From: Erysipelotrichales bacterium
Lineage (GTDB): Bacteria; Bacillota_I; Bacilli_A; Erysipelotrichales; Erysipelotrichaceae
NCBI GenBank assembly: GCA_910576855.1
Contig: CAJTJP010000003.1
Span: 62,001 to 126,000 of the forward strand
Length of the DNA: 64,000 nucleotides
Direction: 5' to 3'
Positions 18,170-25,811 of the stretch are shown in pieces (the stretch's first letter is position 1; each line of letters begins with the position of its first letter). The notes below the pieces were generated by a model. That model worked only from the letters and a program-made list of their open reading frames with translations. It was not told where the DNA came from and made no database searches. Position numbers and translations under genes: made by a program.

Positions 18170-18488
18170 GTAGTTTTTTCCTCCTCGTTTTGTGCGTTCT
18201 TTACCTAGTAAATTCCGATTTATCGGTTTGTGCTTAGAAAAAATTATACCATAGCCAATTACGAAAAACAATCTTCACTCTACACACGTTTTGACTATCC
18301 ATACAATCATGAGACGAGTAGTATTTTTTCGTAAAGTTCGCGAAAATTCACAGGACAGGGCTTAAACTGCCTATTCACGAAACTCTGCATTGTAAAGCTT
18401 TGTGTCATTAACTCAAAAATACACTTAACAAAATGCTTGAAACAATCAACAATTCCTTGTCAATGTCAAAAAAACATTCAATTTGCTA

Positions 18489-18517
18489 TTGTAGTTTTAA
18501 GCAAAATAGCATATAAT
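18489..18517 (+). promoter_or_regulatory. Promoter of a short antisense-type RNA
   Basis: TTGTAG (18489-18494), 17-nt spacer, TATAAT (18512-18517): a strong constitutive-looking promoter directed at the terminator 40 nt downstream, with no ORF between. Confidence 0.8.
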
Positions 18518-18523
18518 AACAGT

Positions 18524-18581
18524 GACACAGTAAGAGCCTAAGAGTCACGGAAAAAGGGAGCATGGTCCGCTCCCTTTTTTT
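18524..18581 (+). ncRNA. Candidate antitoxin RNA, about 58 nt
   Basis: Predicted transcript from the promoter at 18489-18517 to the terminator at 18556-18581. It contains no ORF with a ribosome binding site. Its 5' part can fold (GTGAC at 18522-18526 with GTCAC at 18544-18548). The loop sequence ACACAGTAA (18525-18533) is repeated at 18703-18711 in the leader of the convergent peptide gene, and TAACAGTGACACA (18517-18529) is repeated with one change at 18637-18649 inside its coding region, so this RNA can pair with the toxin mRNA at both places. The layout matches par/fst-type type I antitoxins. Confidence 0.65.
18551..18581. terminator. Bidirectional terminator shared by toxin and antitoxin RNAs
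   Basis: AAAAA-GGGAGC-ATGGTCC-GCTCCC-TTTTTTT. The stem is flanked by A's on one side and T's on the other, so it can stop the short plus-strand RNA and the minus-strand toxin mRNA that ends here. Confidence 0.9.
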
Positions 18582-18600
18582 ACTATTCAAGACTTAGACA

Positions 18601-18672
18601 TTACTTATTAAGTTTTCTTAATTCTTTGAGAATGAGTAACAGTGCCACAAGCACCAGAAACTCAGCGTACAT
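18601..18672 (-). CDS. Candidate type I toxin peptide, 23 aa
   Basis: Starts MYAEFLVLVALLLIL and ends with the charged KELRKLNK: one short hydrophobic helix with a basic tail, typical of membrane-acting type I toxins. The ATG (18670-18672) has AGAAAGGA 10 nt upstream. The transcript should start near 18805 (extended -10 at 18812-18817), giving a long structured leader of about 130 nt, and end at the bidirectional terminator 20 nt after the stop. It lacks the I-A-P motif of Fst proper, so it is not a plain Fst homologue. Toxicity is inferred, not shown. Confidence 0.65.
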   Translation of the reverse strand: MYAEFLVLVALLLILKELRKLNK

Positions 18673-18773
18673 GTTATATGTATCCTTTCTGAATTGTTGA
18701 AAACACAGTAATTATCTAAAAGTCTTGAATAAACCGCCATGTTATACCTATCGGTGGTTATTTGAGGCGGCAT
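18618..18773 (-). CDS. Small upstream ORF overlapping the toxin gene, 51 codons
   Basis: ATG at 18771-18773 with a perfect AAAGGAGG eight nt upstream; the protein begins MPPQITTDRYNMAVYS. It is in a different frame from the toxin and runs through the toxin start. Ribosomes loading here would traverse the toxin leader, so it may be a regulatory ORF that blocks or couples toxin translation. The peptide's later part (Cys/Trp-rich) looks like out-of-frame reading and may not matter. I do not recognise it. Confidence 0.45.
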   Translation of the reverse strand: MPPQITTDRYNMAVYSRLLDNYCVFNNSERIHITCTLSFWCLWHCYSFSKN

Positions 18774-18811
18774 ATGCCAAACCTCCTTTGCCGTCCTTCA
18801 ACGGCCACAAC

Positions 18812-18820
18812 ATTATATCA
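18812..18820 (-). promoter_or_regulatory. Extended -10 promoter of the toxin transcript
   Basis: Minus strand TGATATAAT (TG-n-TATAAT) with no clear -35 (TGTTTT at the expected place). Downstream leader stems include GCCGT/ACGGC around 18793-18808 and CCGCC/GGCGG spanning about 18733-18770. Confidence 0.6.
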
Positions 18821-19175
18821 TAACAAAAGTGCATAAAACAGCCTTTTAAAAGCATTTTTATGATTTAAACGCATCAATTATAATCATTACATTTAAACAT
18901 ATACCCCCTACTGTTATACGTTGTGTTTTCCCGATACCCGAAAAAAATATAAAAAATATCAATATTTCTCATTTATTATCATCTTACATGCCCTTATCCT
19001 ATGATCAAAAGGAAAACAGCAGTCTTTCACCACTGCTGTCTTTTACGAATCAATTGCTTTTCACTCAATCCGACAAGTAAGCATCATTGATTGCCGTTTG
19101 AGCTCAATGCTTATTTGACACGCTTGTCTTTCGACAAATATTCAGATTGGGAAGTTTAATGCTGATACTACGCTT
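18821..19175. other. Intergenic region between toxin locus and Cys-rich gene
   Basis: AT-rich, with no supported ORF. A terminator-like hairpin is at 19016-19039 (ACAGCAGT / ACTGCTGT), flanked by AAAA and CTTTT; it can serve the Cys-rich gene on the minus strand. Nothing else is evident. Confidence 0.6.
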
Positions 19176-19634
19176 CTACTTGTCATCGCAGCAGTCATCA
19201 TCGCAATTATGCTCATGATGATGCTTGCGATTGCAGCCTCTGTTGCAGCCGCAGTTATCATAGTCGAAATCAAAGTCATAGATCGGACCGTACAATGAAT
19301 CAAAATCATCGCAGCAATCATGACGGCGATTGCGGCAATCACACTGATTCTGACGCTCGCAGCGGCAGTTTCTCAGACAATTACGATACTGATCTACACA
19401 GCGATCCTCACAATCCGGACGAGGACAAGGTCTTTGCGGACGGCATGGTTTCGGCGGACATGGTCTTGAAGGACATGTCGGAGGTGTACAAGGTCTCGGG
19501 CAGCGACTTTCCTGACAACGATAATGATTTCTGTCACAGCCGCAAGAGCTTGCTGAATTCACACGAATTCTCTCTCCTGCCATACAGGAATCAGATTGAG
19601 AAAAAGAACAGCCGCATGGTTTCGCATTACGCAT
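19176..19634 (-). CDS. Cysteine-rich protein, 152 aa
   Basis: 27 of 152 residues are Cys, arranged as CGC, CC and Pro-Cys runs such as CPPKPCRPQRPCPRPDC. The C-terminus is rich in His and Asp (KHHHEHNCDDDCCDD). There is no membrane segment or signal peptide. Such composition suits metal binding or disulfide cross-linking; in a spore-former a coat or exosporium protein is a reasonable guess, and a metallothionein-like role is the alternative. No family recognised. The start is chosen from the AAAGGAGGAATT ribosome binding site. Monocistronic. Confidence 0.75.
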   Translation of the reverse strand: MRNAKPCGCSFSQSDSCMAGERIRVNSASSCGCDRNHYRCQESRCPRPCTPPTCPSRPCPPKPCRPQRPCPRPDCEDRCVDQYRNCLRNCRCERQNQCDCRNRRHDCCDDFDSLYGPIYDFDFDYDNCGCNRGCNRKHHHEHNCDDDCCDDK

Positions 19635-19742
19635 AAAATAATTCCTCCTTTATGAGATACTTTCTATCTCAATGTATCGTATGCGTTTGCACATTATCCT
19701 TTATAGGCTAACCCATAGCTGCAGCTTATTTTAACGATTTTC

Positions 19743-20564
19743 TTAATCACTTTCCAGCATAGCCTTCATTGTATCAAGCGAGGTATAGGCATTGATTGAA
19801 AACCTCGGAATCCTATAAAAGTCATCGAAACGCTCGGCCTTGCGATTTTCATGATAACCAAATGCCATTTTCACCCCATGTTCCTTCAAAATTGCTGCCA
19901 TTTTCTCGTTATAATGTCCGTAAGGGTAAGCTACATAGGAACAATCAACAATTCGCTGTTGACGAATAAGATCCTCTTGAAGCTGCTCCTCAGATACGAT
20001 ATCGACCGCAAACTTATGATTCTTTCGATAATGCAGCTTGTAGGTATGGGAATAATACTCCATGGTACTATCCTTCTTCCTGATATCATTCAAACTTAAA
20101 AAAGAATCGGCCTTCTTTGGATTCGTCAGATTACTGCCGATCACAAAGGTTGCGCCACGATACCCGTATTCCTTTAAAATCGGTAATATCATTGTTTCAG
20201 AAGCCTTATAACCGTCATCAAAGGTCAATACGACAACCTTTTTCGGTTTTTCGATATTTCCGCATTTCCATTCGTAAAGCTGCTTCAGTGTCCATGCCTC
20301 ATAGCCCTGTTCATGTAAATACGCAATCTTTTCACGAAAGGAACTTTCACTGTCTACCCACATATTATAGGCATATTGTTCCTGCTTGACTTGATCCGAA
20401 ACTACATTATGAAAACCAAGAACCGCAATTTTATCGCTGTTCTCACTTCCCGAACTATGAATCAAGGTGCCGAAAAGATAAACAACAATAACCATTATTA
20501 TCAGTAGCTGTTCCTTGCTTGGCGTATGCTTTCTGTTTTGAGTGAAGCCTGTGATTGTATTCAT
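19743..20564 (-). CDS. Membrane-anchored polysaccharide deacetylase, 273 aa
   Basis: An N-terminal anchor (about residues 20-38) is followed by a NodB-homology domain. Motif 1 is VVLTFDDGYKAS (catalytic/metal Asp pair), motif 2 is YSHTYKLHY (His-x3-His metal ligands), motif 3 is VAYPYGHYNEKM. These metalloenzymes remove acetyl groups from peptidoglycan GlcNAc/MurNAc or exopolysaccharide; the exact substrate is not evident. The enzyme should face the outside of the membrane. Monocistronic; ribosome binding site weak (AGAG). Confidence 0.92.
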   Translation of the reverse strand: MNTITGFTQNRKHTPSKEQLLIIMVIVVYLFGTLIHSSGSENSDKIAVLGFHNVVSDQVKQEQYAYNMWVDSESSFREKIAYLHEQGYEAWTLKQLYEWKCGNIEKPKKVVVLTFDDGYKASETMILPILKEYGYRGATFVIGSNLTNPKKADSFLSLNDIRKKDSTMEYYSHTYKLHYRKNHKFAVDIVSEEQLQEDLIRQQRIVDCSYVAYPYGHYNEKMAAILKEHGVKMAFGYHENRKAERFDDFYRIPRFSINAYTSLDTMKAMLESD

Positions 20565-20700
20565 CTCTATTATGATAACATAATTCCCATCAATAAAAAA
20601 GAACGTACATTGTACTTGCTTAATCCTATTTTTATCCTATATAAAGTTTAACGATATCCTGAGCAGTATTATGCTATATTAAAATCAGGAGGTAATTCGT

Positions 20701-20901
20701 ATGAAAAAGAAACCTTATATTTGTCCGAAATGCAGTAATCATCGTTACAAAATTGAACGGTTATCCATGTTCAGAGGTAATTTTGCAAGATTATTCTATG
20801 CTGCCAACAAGCACTTTCACGCAATAAGCTGTACGAAATACGGTTATACGGTATTTTATCAATTTGATTCAGATATTCAGATTGATTTTATACTGCTCTG
20901 A
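20701..20901 (+). CDS. Zinc-ribbon protein with a lost cysteine, 66 aa
   Basis: Resembles the small zinc-ribbon nucleic-acid-binding family that has C-P-x-C at the N-terminus and C-x-x-C-G-Y-T-x-F near the end. Here the first pair is intact (ICPKCSN) but the second reads SCTKYGYTVFY, so the fourth ligand is Tyr. The remaining family shape (a FYAANKHFHAISC stretch) is kept. Zinc binding may be lost or use His. Good AGGAGGT ribosome binding site. Function unknown. Confidence 0.75.
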   Translation: MKKKPYICPKCSNHRYKIERLSMFRGNFARLFYAANKHFHAISCTKYGYTVFYQFDSDIQIDFILL

Positions 20902-20940
20902 TCAAAACAATCGTAAATAATTTATATCAAGACATACAGA

Positions 20941-20970
20941 AAACAGATACCACACGATATCTGTTTTATT
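20941..20970. terminator. Terminator between zinc-ribbon and Ala/Lys-rich genes
   Basis: AAAACAGATA (20941-20950) / TATCTGTTTT (20959-20968). It is symmetrical and can serve both convergent genes. Confidence 0.8.
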
Positions 20971-21006
20971 TTCTGTTATATGTGTATTAAGATCAAAGCC
21001 TAAACC

Positions 21007-22428
21007 CTACTGATTCGCAATTTCTAAAATATTCGGATAATACGTATAACGATCATCTACATACTGGAAAGAGCTGTAAGCAATCGACTTTGCCTTATTG
21101 AAATCGATATCCTTGTATACGGAAGCATATCGATAATAGATATAATCCTTGATCTGATTATCACGCAGGATATAACTGTACATTTCATCACCAAGCTGGT
21201 AATCACCGTGCTTGATATATAAGTCGGCAACATCAATTTGAATTCGCTGCTGCTCACTTTGATAAAGGTCATTGAATTGTGATAATATCGCATAAGCGAA
21301 ATTCTCATAGAACTTCACATCATCATACTGCCAACTCGGCAATAAATCATACGCCAACTCAAAGAAATGCTTGAAATATTCATTGACATCGGCACCGATC
21401 GTATCACTCAATACATCTGCATCAGTGATATTCTTACGCTGACCGATCATCAGCAGCTTTTCAGCAAGCTTGAATTCATCTAAATATTCAGCAGCATTTG
21501 CTTCTGCATCACCACTCATTTTAAAACGCAGTGACTTCGTAATTGCTTTCTTATATTCTTTAAAATCAGCCGCCTTAACATCCATTGTTTCAGCTACCTT
21601 TTCTAAAGTAACCGCAACTAAATCCATATCATAGCCTAATTCCTTATAATCATAATGATTCTCTTTGATATGATTTCCTTCAATAATATTGCTTGCGAGC
21701 TTCTTTAAATCAGGTTCATCCAATAACAGACGATAATAATCTTCATAGTCATATTGTACCTGCATCTTTTTCATATCATTGATACAGTCTGTTAAAGAAC
21801 GCACTGCGTATTGATCCAACTTTTCCGAATCTGCTTTTTTTGCCGTTGCTTTCTTTGCGGTAGGCTTGGTCGCTTTCGCTGTCTTTTTTACTGCAGTTTT
21901 AGCTTCCTTCGTCTTTTTCGCTTCTTCCTTTTTCACATCGACTGTTTTCGCAACAGCCTTTTTCGCAGATGCTTTTGCAACCTTAGCTTCTGCTTTTTTC
22001 TCAACTGCCTTTACTTCCTTGGTTTTAGCTGCCGCAGGCTTAGCCGTTTCCTTTTTTGCTGTTTTTTCAGCTTTTGCACTTGCCTTCTCAACCTTTGTTG
22101 CTGTATCTGCTTTCACATTTGCCTCCTGTGCAGCTGCCGCTTCCTTTTTAGCCGCCTTGCTTTCCGCCTTTTTTGCTGCCGCAGGCTTTTTTACTTCTTC
22201 CTTCGCAGCTGTCTTAAGCGCTTTATTATCCTTAGTCGCTTCTTTCACAGCTTCTTTTTTCGCTGCGGACTTCACCGTTATTTTTGTTTCTGTCGGCTTT
22301 AGCGCCTTTTCAGCTTCCTTTACCGGCTGAACAGCCTTAGTTTCAACTGCTGCAGCCTTCGCATCCTTTTTTACTTCTTGTTTCATTGCTTTTTTAGCAT
22401 TGATCGCTTTCGTGCTCTTTTTACTCAT
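21007..22428 (-). CDS. Ala/Lys-rich protein with a helical C-terminal domain, 473 aa
   Basis: The first 200 residues are almost only Lys, Ala, Glu, Thr and Val, with repeated KKA/AKK units like eukaryotic H1-type tails; this part could bind DNA or another polyanion. From about residue 205 a normal folded domain begins (DQYAVRSLTDCINDMKKMQV) with helical, TPR-like content to the end. The open frame extends upstream to 22614, but the ATG at 22428 has an AAAGGAGAGC ribosome binding site. No family recognised. The low-complexity part is prone to length variation between strains. Confidence 0.75.
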   Translation of the reverse strand: MSKKSTKAINAKKAMKQEVKKDAKAAAVETKAVQPVKEAEKALKPTETKITVKSAAKKEAVKEATKDNKALKTAAKEEVKKPAAAKKAESKAAKKEAAAAQEANVKADTATKVEKASAKAEKTAKKETAKPAAAKTKEVKAVEKKAEAKVAKASAKKAVAKTVDVKKEEAKKTKEAKTAVKKTAKATKPTAKKATAKKADSEKLDQYAVRSLTDCINDMKKMQVQYDYEDYYRLLLDEPDLKKLASNIIEGNHIKENHYDYKELGYDMDLVAVTLEKVAETMDVKAADFKEYKKAITKSLRFKMSGDAEANAAEYLDEFKLAEKLLMIGQRKNITDADVLSDTIGADVNEYFKHFFELAYDLLPSWQYDDVKFYENFAYAILSQFNDLYQSEQQRIQIDVADLYIKHGDYQLGDEMYSYILRDNQIKDYIYYRYASVYKDIDFNKAKSIAYSSFQYVDDRYTYYPNILEIANQ

Positions 22429-22676
22429 ATTGCTCTCCTTTTCATCTTTGTAGCATTTATAGAAAAAAATTCGGTAGTCGCTTCTTTTCAGAAACGCTTG
22501 ACGTATTGTTTCATTCAACCTCTGAACAGCTTTATTATAGCATATTTTCATAGGATAGGAAACTTTCTGTTGAGTAAGGCTGTGATAAACGCTTGTTTTT
22601 TTGACAGAAATCAAGGCTTGATCGATAATTCCTTCTCTATAAGCGTTTATTTACAGTAAACTGCGGTATAATAAAA

Positions 22677-22704
22677 TTGTTTTTTTTCTGTTTTAATGTA
22701 TAAT
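22677..22704 (+). promoter_or_regulatory. Promoter of the lipid kinase gene
   Basis: TTGTTT (22677-22682), 16-nt spacer, TATAAT (22699-22704). The start point would be near 22711, which favours the ATG at 22730 over the in-frame GTG at 22712. Confidence 0.6.
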
Positions 22705-22729
22705 ATACAGAGTGAAAAGAGATGATAGC

Positions 22730-23614
22730 ATGAATCGAAAATGTATGCTTATATATAATCCGCATGCCGGTAAGGGCAAAGTGAAAAGCGCATTACATAC
22801 TATAATTGAAGGCTTTTTTCAAAACGGTGATTTTGTCACATGCTTCCCTACGGCATATAAAGAACATGCTGCACAACTGGTACAAACATACGGCAGTGAA
22901 TTTGATTTAGTGATCTGCAGCGGCGGAGACGGCACGTTAAATGAAGTCATCAACGGCTTATCGAATTTGAAGGAGCCTTTACCGCTTGCCTATATTCCCA
23001 GCGGTACCGTTAATGATTTCGCAAACACGCTGAATCTGTCGGCGAATCCGAAAAAAGCACTGGAGGCATTTACGAAAAACAATACCTTTGCCTGTGATAT
23101 TTGTTCCTTCAACGAACGCTGTTTCACCTATGTTGCGGCTTTCGGCGCATTTACCGAAGTATCCTATCGCACTCCGCAGGCAACTAAGAATCTGCTCGGC
23201 AGGGCTGCATATTTTTTAGAGAGTGTAAAGCAGCTTCCGAATATCACGACCTATCATATGCGTATCACGACCTCCGATCGTATCATTGATGATGATTTTG
23301 TTTTTGGCGCAATCACCAATGCGCGCTCAATTGCCGGCTTCCAATCCGTAAACACTAAAAATGCACAGCTTGATGACGGTGAATTTGAAGTCATGCTGAT
23401 TCGTATGCCGCAGAATCCGTTGGATCTGCAGATTATTATCACCGCATTATTAAAGCAGGAAATCAATGAGAAGTTTATGGAATTCTTTACTGCACAGTCG
23501 ATATTGATTGAAAACGATCCTAATGCCCATTGGACATTGGACGGTGAAGAAGGCGGTAATCCCGAATTAATTGAAATCACAATTAAAAACAAGGCTGTTA
23601 CATTTCTTGTATAG
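22730..23614 (+). CDS. Diacylglycerol/lipid kinase (DagK/YegS family), 294 aa
   Basis: Soluble lipid kinase that phosphorylates diacylglycerol or a related lipid, recycling lipid from wall and teichoic acid synthesis. Visible motifs: MLIYNPHAGKGK near the N-terminus, the nucleotide-binding CSGGDGTLNEVINGL around residues 65-80, YIPSGTVNDFANTL around 92-105, and a C-terminal GEEGG turn. Length is normal for the family. ATG chosen by promoter position; the ribosome binding site AAAGAGATG is moderate. Ends at a terminator. Confidence 0.92.
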   Translation: MNRKCMLIYNPHAGKGKVKSALHTIIEGFFQNGDFVTCFPTAYKEHAAQLVQTYGSEFDLVICSGGDGTLNEVINGLSNLKEPLPLAYIPSGTVNDFANTLNLSANPKKALEAFTKNNTFACDICSFNERCFTYVAAFGAFTEVSYRTPQATKNLLGRAAYFLESVKQLPNITTYHMRITTSDRIIDDDFVFGAITNARSIAGFQSVNTKNAQLDDGEFEVMLIRMPQNPLDLQIIITALLKQEINEKFMEFFTAQSILIENDPNAHWTLDGEEGGNPELIEITIKNKAVTFLV

Positions 23615-23626
23615 CCTTGTTTTTTT
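23588..23626 (+). terminator. Terminator of the lipid kinase gene
   Basis: AACAAGGCT (23588-23596) / AGCCTTGTT (23613-23621), followed by TTTTT. The stop codon lies in the hairpin. Confidence 0.85.
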
Positions 23627-23762
23627 ATCCATTGAAATTTACCTTGTCAAACGCCGTTTTCTTTTGTTTCTTTTTCGTTAATTTTTGAAAGCCGTTATCC
23701 TTAGACTGCTCCTGCTTCTTTTTCACTTTTGCCAAAAGCTCGGCACCTTTTCGTTGATTCAT
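23625..23762 (-). CDS. Small basic protein, 45 aa
   Basis: Begins MNQRKGAELLAKVKKKQEQS and stays strongly basic (about a third Lys/Arg), ending with AFDKVNFNG. The ATG at 23760-23762 has TTAAGGATG upstream. Convergent with the lipid kinase gene. Not a recognised family; high charge suggests RNA, ribosome or DNA contact, which is only a guess. Confidence 0.55.
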   Translation of the reverse strand: MNQRKGAELLAKVKKKQEQSKDNGFQKLTKKKQKKTAFDKVNFNG

Positions 23763-23906
23763 ATTCTCACATCCTTAATACATTATTTTTTCAAGCTTTA
23801 TAAGCTTATCATAATTAAAGTGAAAAATATAGGCCTAAAGCTGAAAATATTATTTCCGGGGTAATATTTCATTTAATAATTTATGATTCTGATAATTCCT
23901 GTTTGA

Positions 23907-24410
23907 TTACGGAAGCACTGCATACAAGTCCTTACTGATGATATCTGAAAGAGAAACAGCACCGATATTGCGTGAATCATAAGAATATTCACGATTGTCA
24001 CCCATTACGAATACTTCATTTTCACCGATTTGTATTTCTTCAAAATCTTCTGTTTCAACCGTATCACTCAGAAAGGTTTGCGGACATGGCTTATGATCGA
24101 TATATAAGACATTGTCTTTGATTGACAATGTTTCATTCGGCAGGCCGATCACACGCTTTACCCATATATCACCGTTTTCTCTTTGAATCAATACAATATC
24201 AAAGCGATTCAATCCGAATACATGACGAAACGCAATATTGGAAAGACCGATGGTTCCCTCCTTCACTGCCGGATTCATACTTGTTCCTTCTACATAAACC
24301 GGCATCAAGCATAAATGCGATAATAAATAAGAAAAAATAAAGGCCTGAAGCATAACCCCTGTATAAGGAAAAGCTTTTTTTAAAAGCTGAAGTAATTTTC
24401 GTTTCTGCAT
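23907..24410 (-). CDS. lepB: Signal peptidase I, 167 aa
   Basis: Membrane-bound serine-lysine protease that removes signal peptides of secreted proteins. One N-terminal membrane helix (about 15-35), catalytic Ser44 in VEGTSMNP, catalytic Lys85 in WVKRVIGLP, and the family box MGDNREYSYDSR near residues 136-147. Length is typical of the compact Gram-positive type. Several substrates, including the giant surface proteins, are encoded in this window. Monocistronic. Confidence 0.95.
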   Translation of the reverse strand: MQKRKLLQLLKKAFPYTGVMLQAFIFSYLLSHLCLMPVYVEGTSMNPAVKEGTIGLSNIAFRHVFGLNRFDIVLIQRENGDIWVKRVIGLPNETLSIKDNVLYIDHKPCPQTFLSDTVETEDFEEIQIGENEVFVMGDNREYSYDSRNIGAVSLSDIISKDLYAVLP

Positions 24411-24536
24411 AGGATCACCAAGAAAAGTATAATCGTTATCAACTGCATTCTCTGTCCTTTTTTGTCTGTTTTATTTCGTTAAATTTAATTCTGCTTTTTG
24501 TTGTGCTATAATACATACAAAGGAGTTCGATGATTT

Positions 24537-25790
24537 ATGCAGGAGGAAAGAAAAACATTGATTGACGATGAAAGGCGTCATTTTCTGATATTTATAAAAT
24601 GGCTGATAATCGCTGTTTTCTGCGGTATCACAATTGGAGCGGTCGGAGTTTTATTTTCTTATTGCTTAAGCTATGTGACACAAACACGCTTGAGCTGTCC
24701 GTTTATGGTATGGCTGCTTCCGTTAGGAGGCTTATTGATCGTATGGCTGTATCGAATGAGCGGTGTAAGAGAAAGCAAGGGTACAAACATGGTAATCAGT
24801 TCTGTGCGTTCTACCGAAAAGGTGCCGATGAAAATGGCACCGTTGATTTTTATCTCTACTGCCCTGACTCATCTTTTCGGCGGTTCGGCAGGTCGTGAGG
24901 GGGCTGCCTTACAATTAGGCGGCAGTATTGCGGCACAGATCGGCAGAGTGATTCAGCTTGATGAAAAAGATATGCACATAATTACGATGTGCGGTATGTC
25001 GGCAGCGTTTTCCGCATTGTTCGGTACACCGATAACGGCAGCAATTTTTCCTTTAGAGGTCATCAGCGTCGGCATCATGTATTATGCCGCACTTGTTCCC
25101 TGTGCCGTTGCATCTGTCATCGCATCATCGCTTGCGGCTTCACTGGGCTGTAAGGGTGAGCATTTTATTCTGACAGAGGTGCCGCAATTAGAGCTTGATA
25201 TCGTATGGCGAGTGGTCGTATTAGCTGTTTTATGTGCGATAACGGCACGCATTTTCTGTCATGTGCTTCATTATGTCAATGAGCTGTTCCGCATGTACTT
25301 CCGCAATCAATACCTGCGCATCTTCTGCGGCGGAAGCATGATCGTTTTACTGAGCCTTTTATTCGGTCAGGAGTATTTGGGCGCCGGTATGGATGTGATT
25401 GAAAAAAGCATTGAGGGGCATGTGATATGGCAGGCATTTTTGTTGAAAATCATTTTTACTTCTATCACCCTGGGCTGCGGCTTTAAGGGCGGAGAAATCG
25501 TACCGAGCTTCTTTATCGGCGCCACCTTCGGCGCACTGATTGCTTCCCTGCTTCAAATTCCGATCGGCTTCGGAGCGGCTGCCGGTCTGATCTGTGTTTT
25601 CTGCGGCGTAACGAATTGTCCGATTACTTCATTGCTGCTGAGCTTTGAGCTGTTCGGCTTTGTCGGTATTGCCTATTTTCTGTTGGCTGATACGATCGCA
25701 TATATGCTGAGCGGTTATGAAAGTCTGTATCATGAACAGAAAATCATGTATTCTAAATTCTCACCGCGCTTTATCGATAAAAAGCAATAA
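24537..25790 (+). CDS. CLC-family anion channel/antiporter, 417 aa
   Basis: Polytopic membrane protein with CLC motifs: GGSAGREGAALQLGG around residues 115-129 (gating Glu121), MSAAFSALFGTPITAAIFPLEV around 152-174, and GGEIVPSFFIGATFGA in the second half. The GREG variant and the altered third motif look more like the fluoride-exporting CLC-F clade than classic chloride transporters, but no fluoride riboswitch is visible upstream; the anion stays open. Promoter TATAAT at about 24512. The ParB-like gene starts 22 nt after the stop, so the two form an operon. RBS AAAGGAG. Confidence 0.9.
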   Translation: MQEERKTLIDDERRHFLIFIKWLIIAVFCGITIGAVGVLFSYCLSYVTQTRLSCPFMVWLLPLGGLLIVWLYRMSGVRESKGTNMVISSVRSTEKVPMKMAPLIFISTALTHLFGGSAGREGAALQLGGSIAAQIGRVIQLDEKDMHIITMCGMSAAFSALFGTPITAAIFPLEVISVGIMYYAALVPCAVASVIASSLAASLGCKGEHFILTEVPQLELDIVWRVVVLAVLCAITARIFCHVLHYVNELFRMYFRNQYLRIFCGGSMIVLLSLLFGQEYLGAGMDVIEKSIEGHVIWQAFLLKIIFTSITLGCGFKGGEIVPSFFIGATFGALIASLLQIPIGFGAAAGLICVFCGVTNCPITSLLLSFELFGFVGIAYFLLADTIAYMLSGYESLYHEQKIMYSKFSPRFIDKKQ

Positions 25791-25811
25791 GCAAAAAAAG
25801 GAGGAATCCTC

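Noticed and set aside
18601-18672. Naming the small peptide Fst
   Set aside because: The gene layout is par-like, but the peptide lacks the family I-A-P motif and the acidic tail, so homology is not supported.
24430-24536. Fluoride riboswitch upstream of the CLC gene
   Set aside because: The region is a short T-rich promoter with no crcB-type conserved elements.
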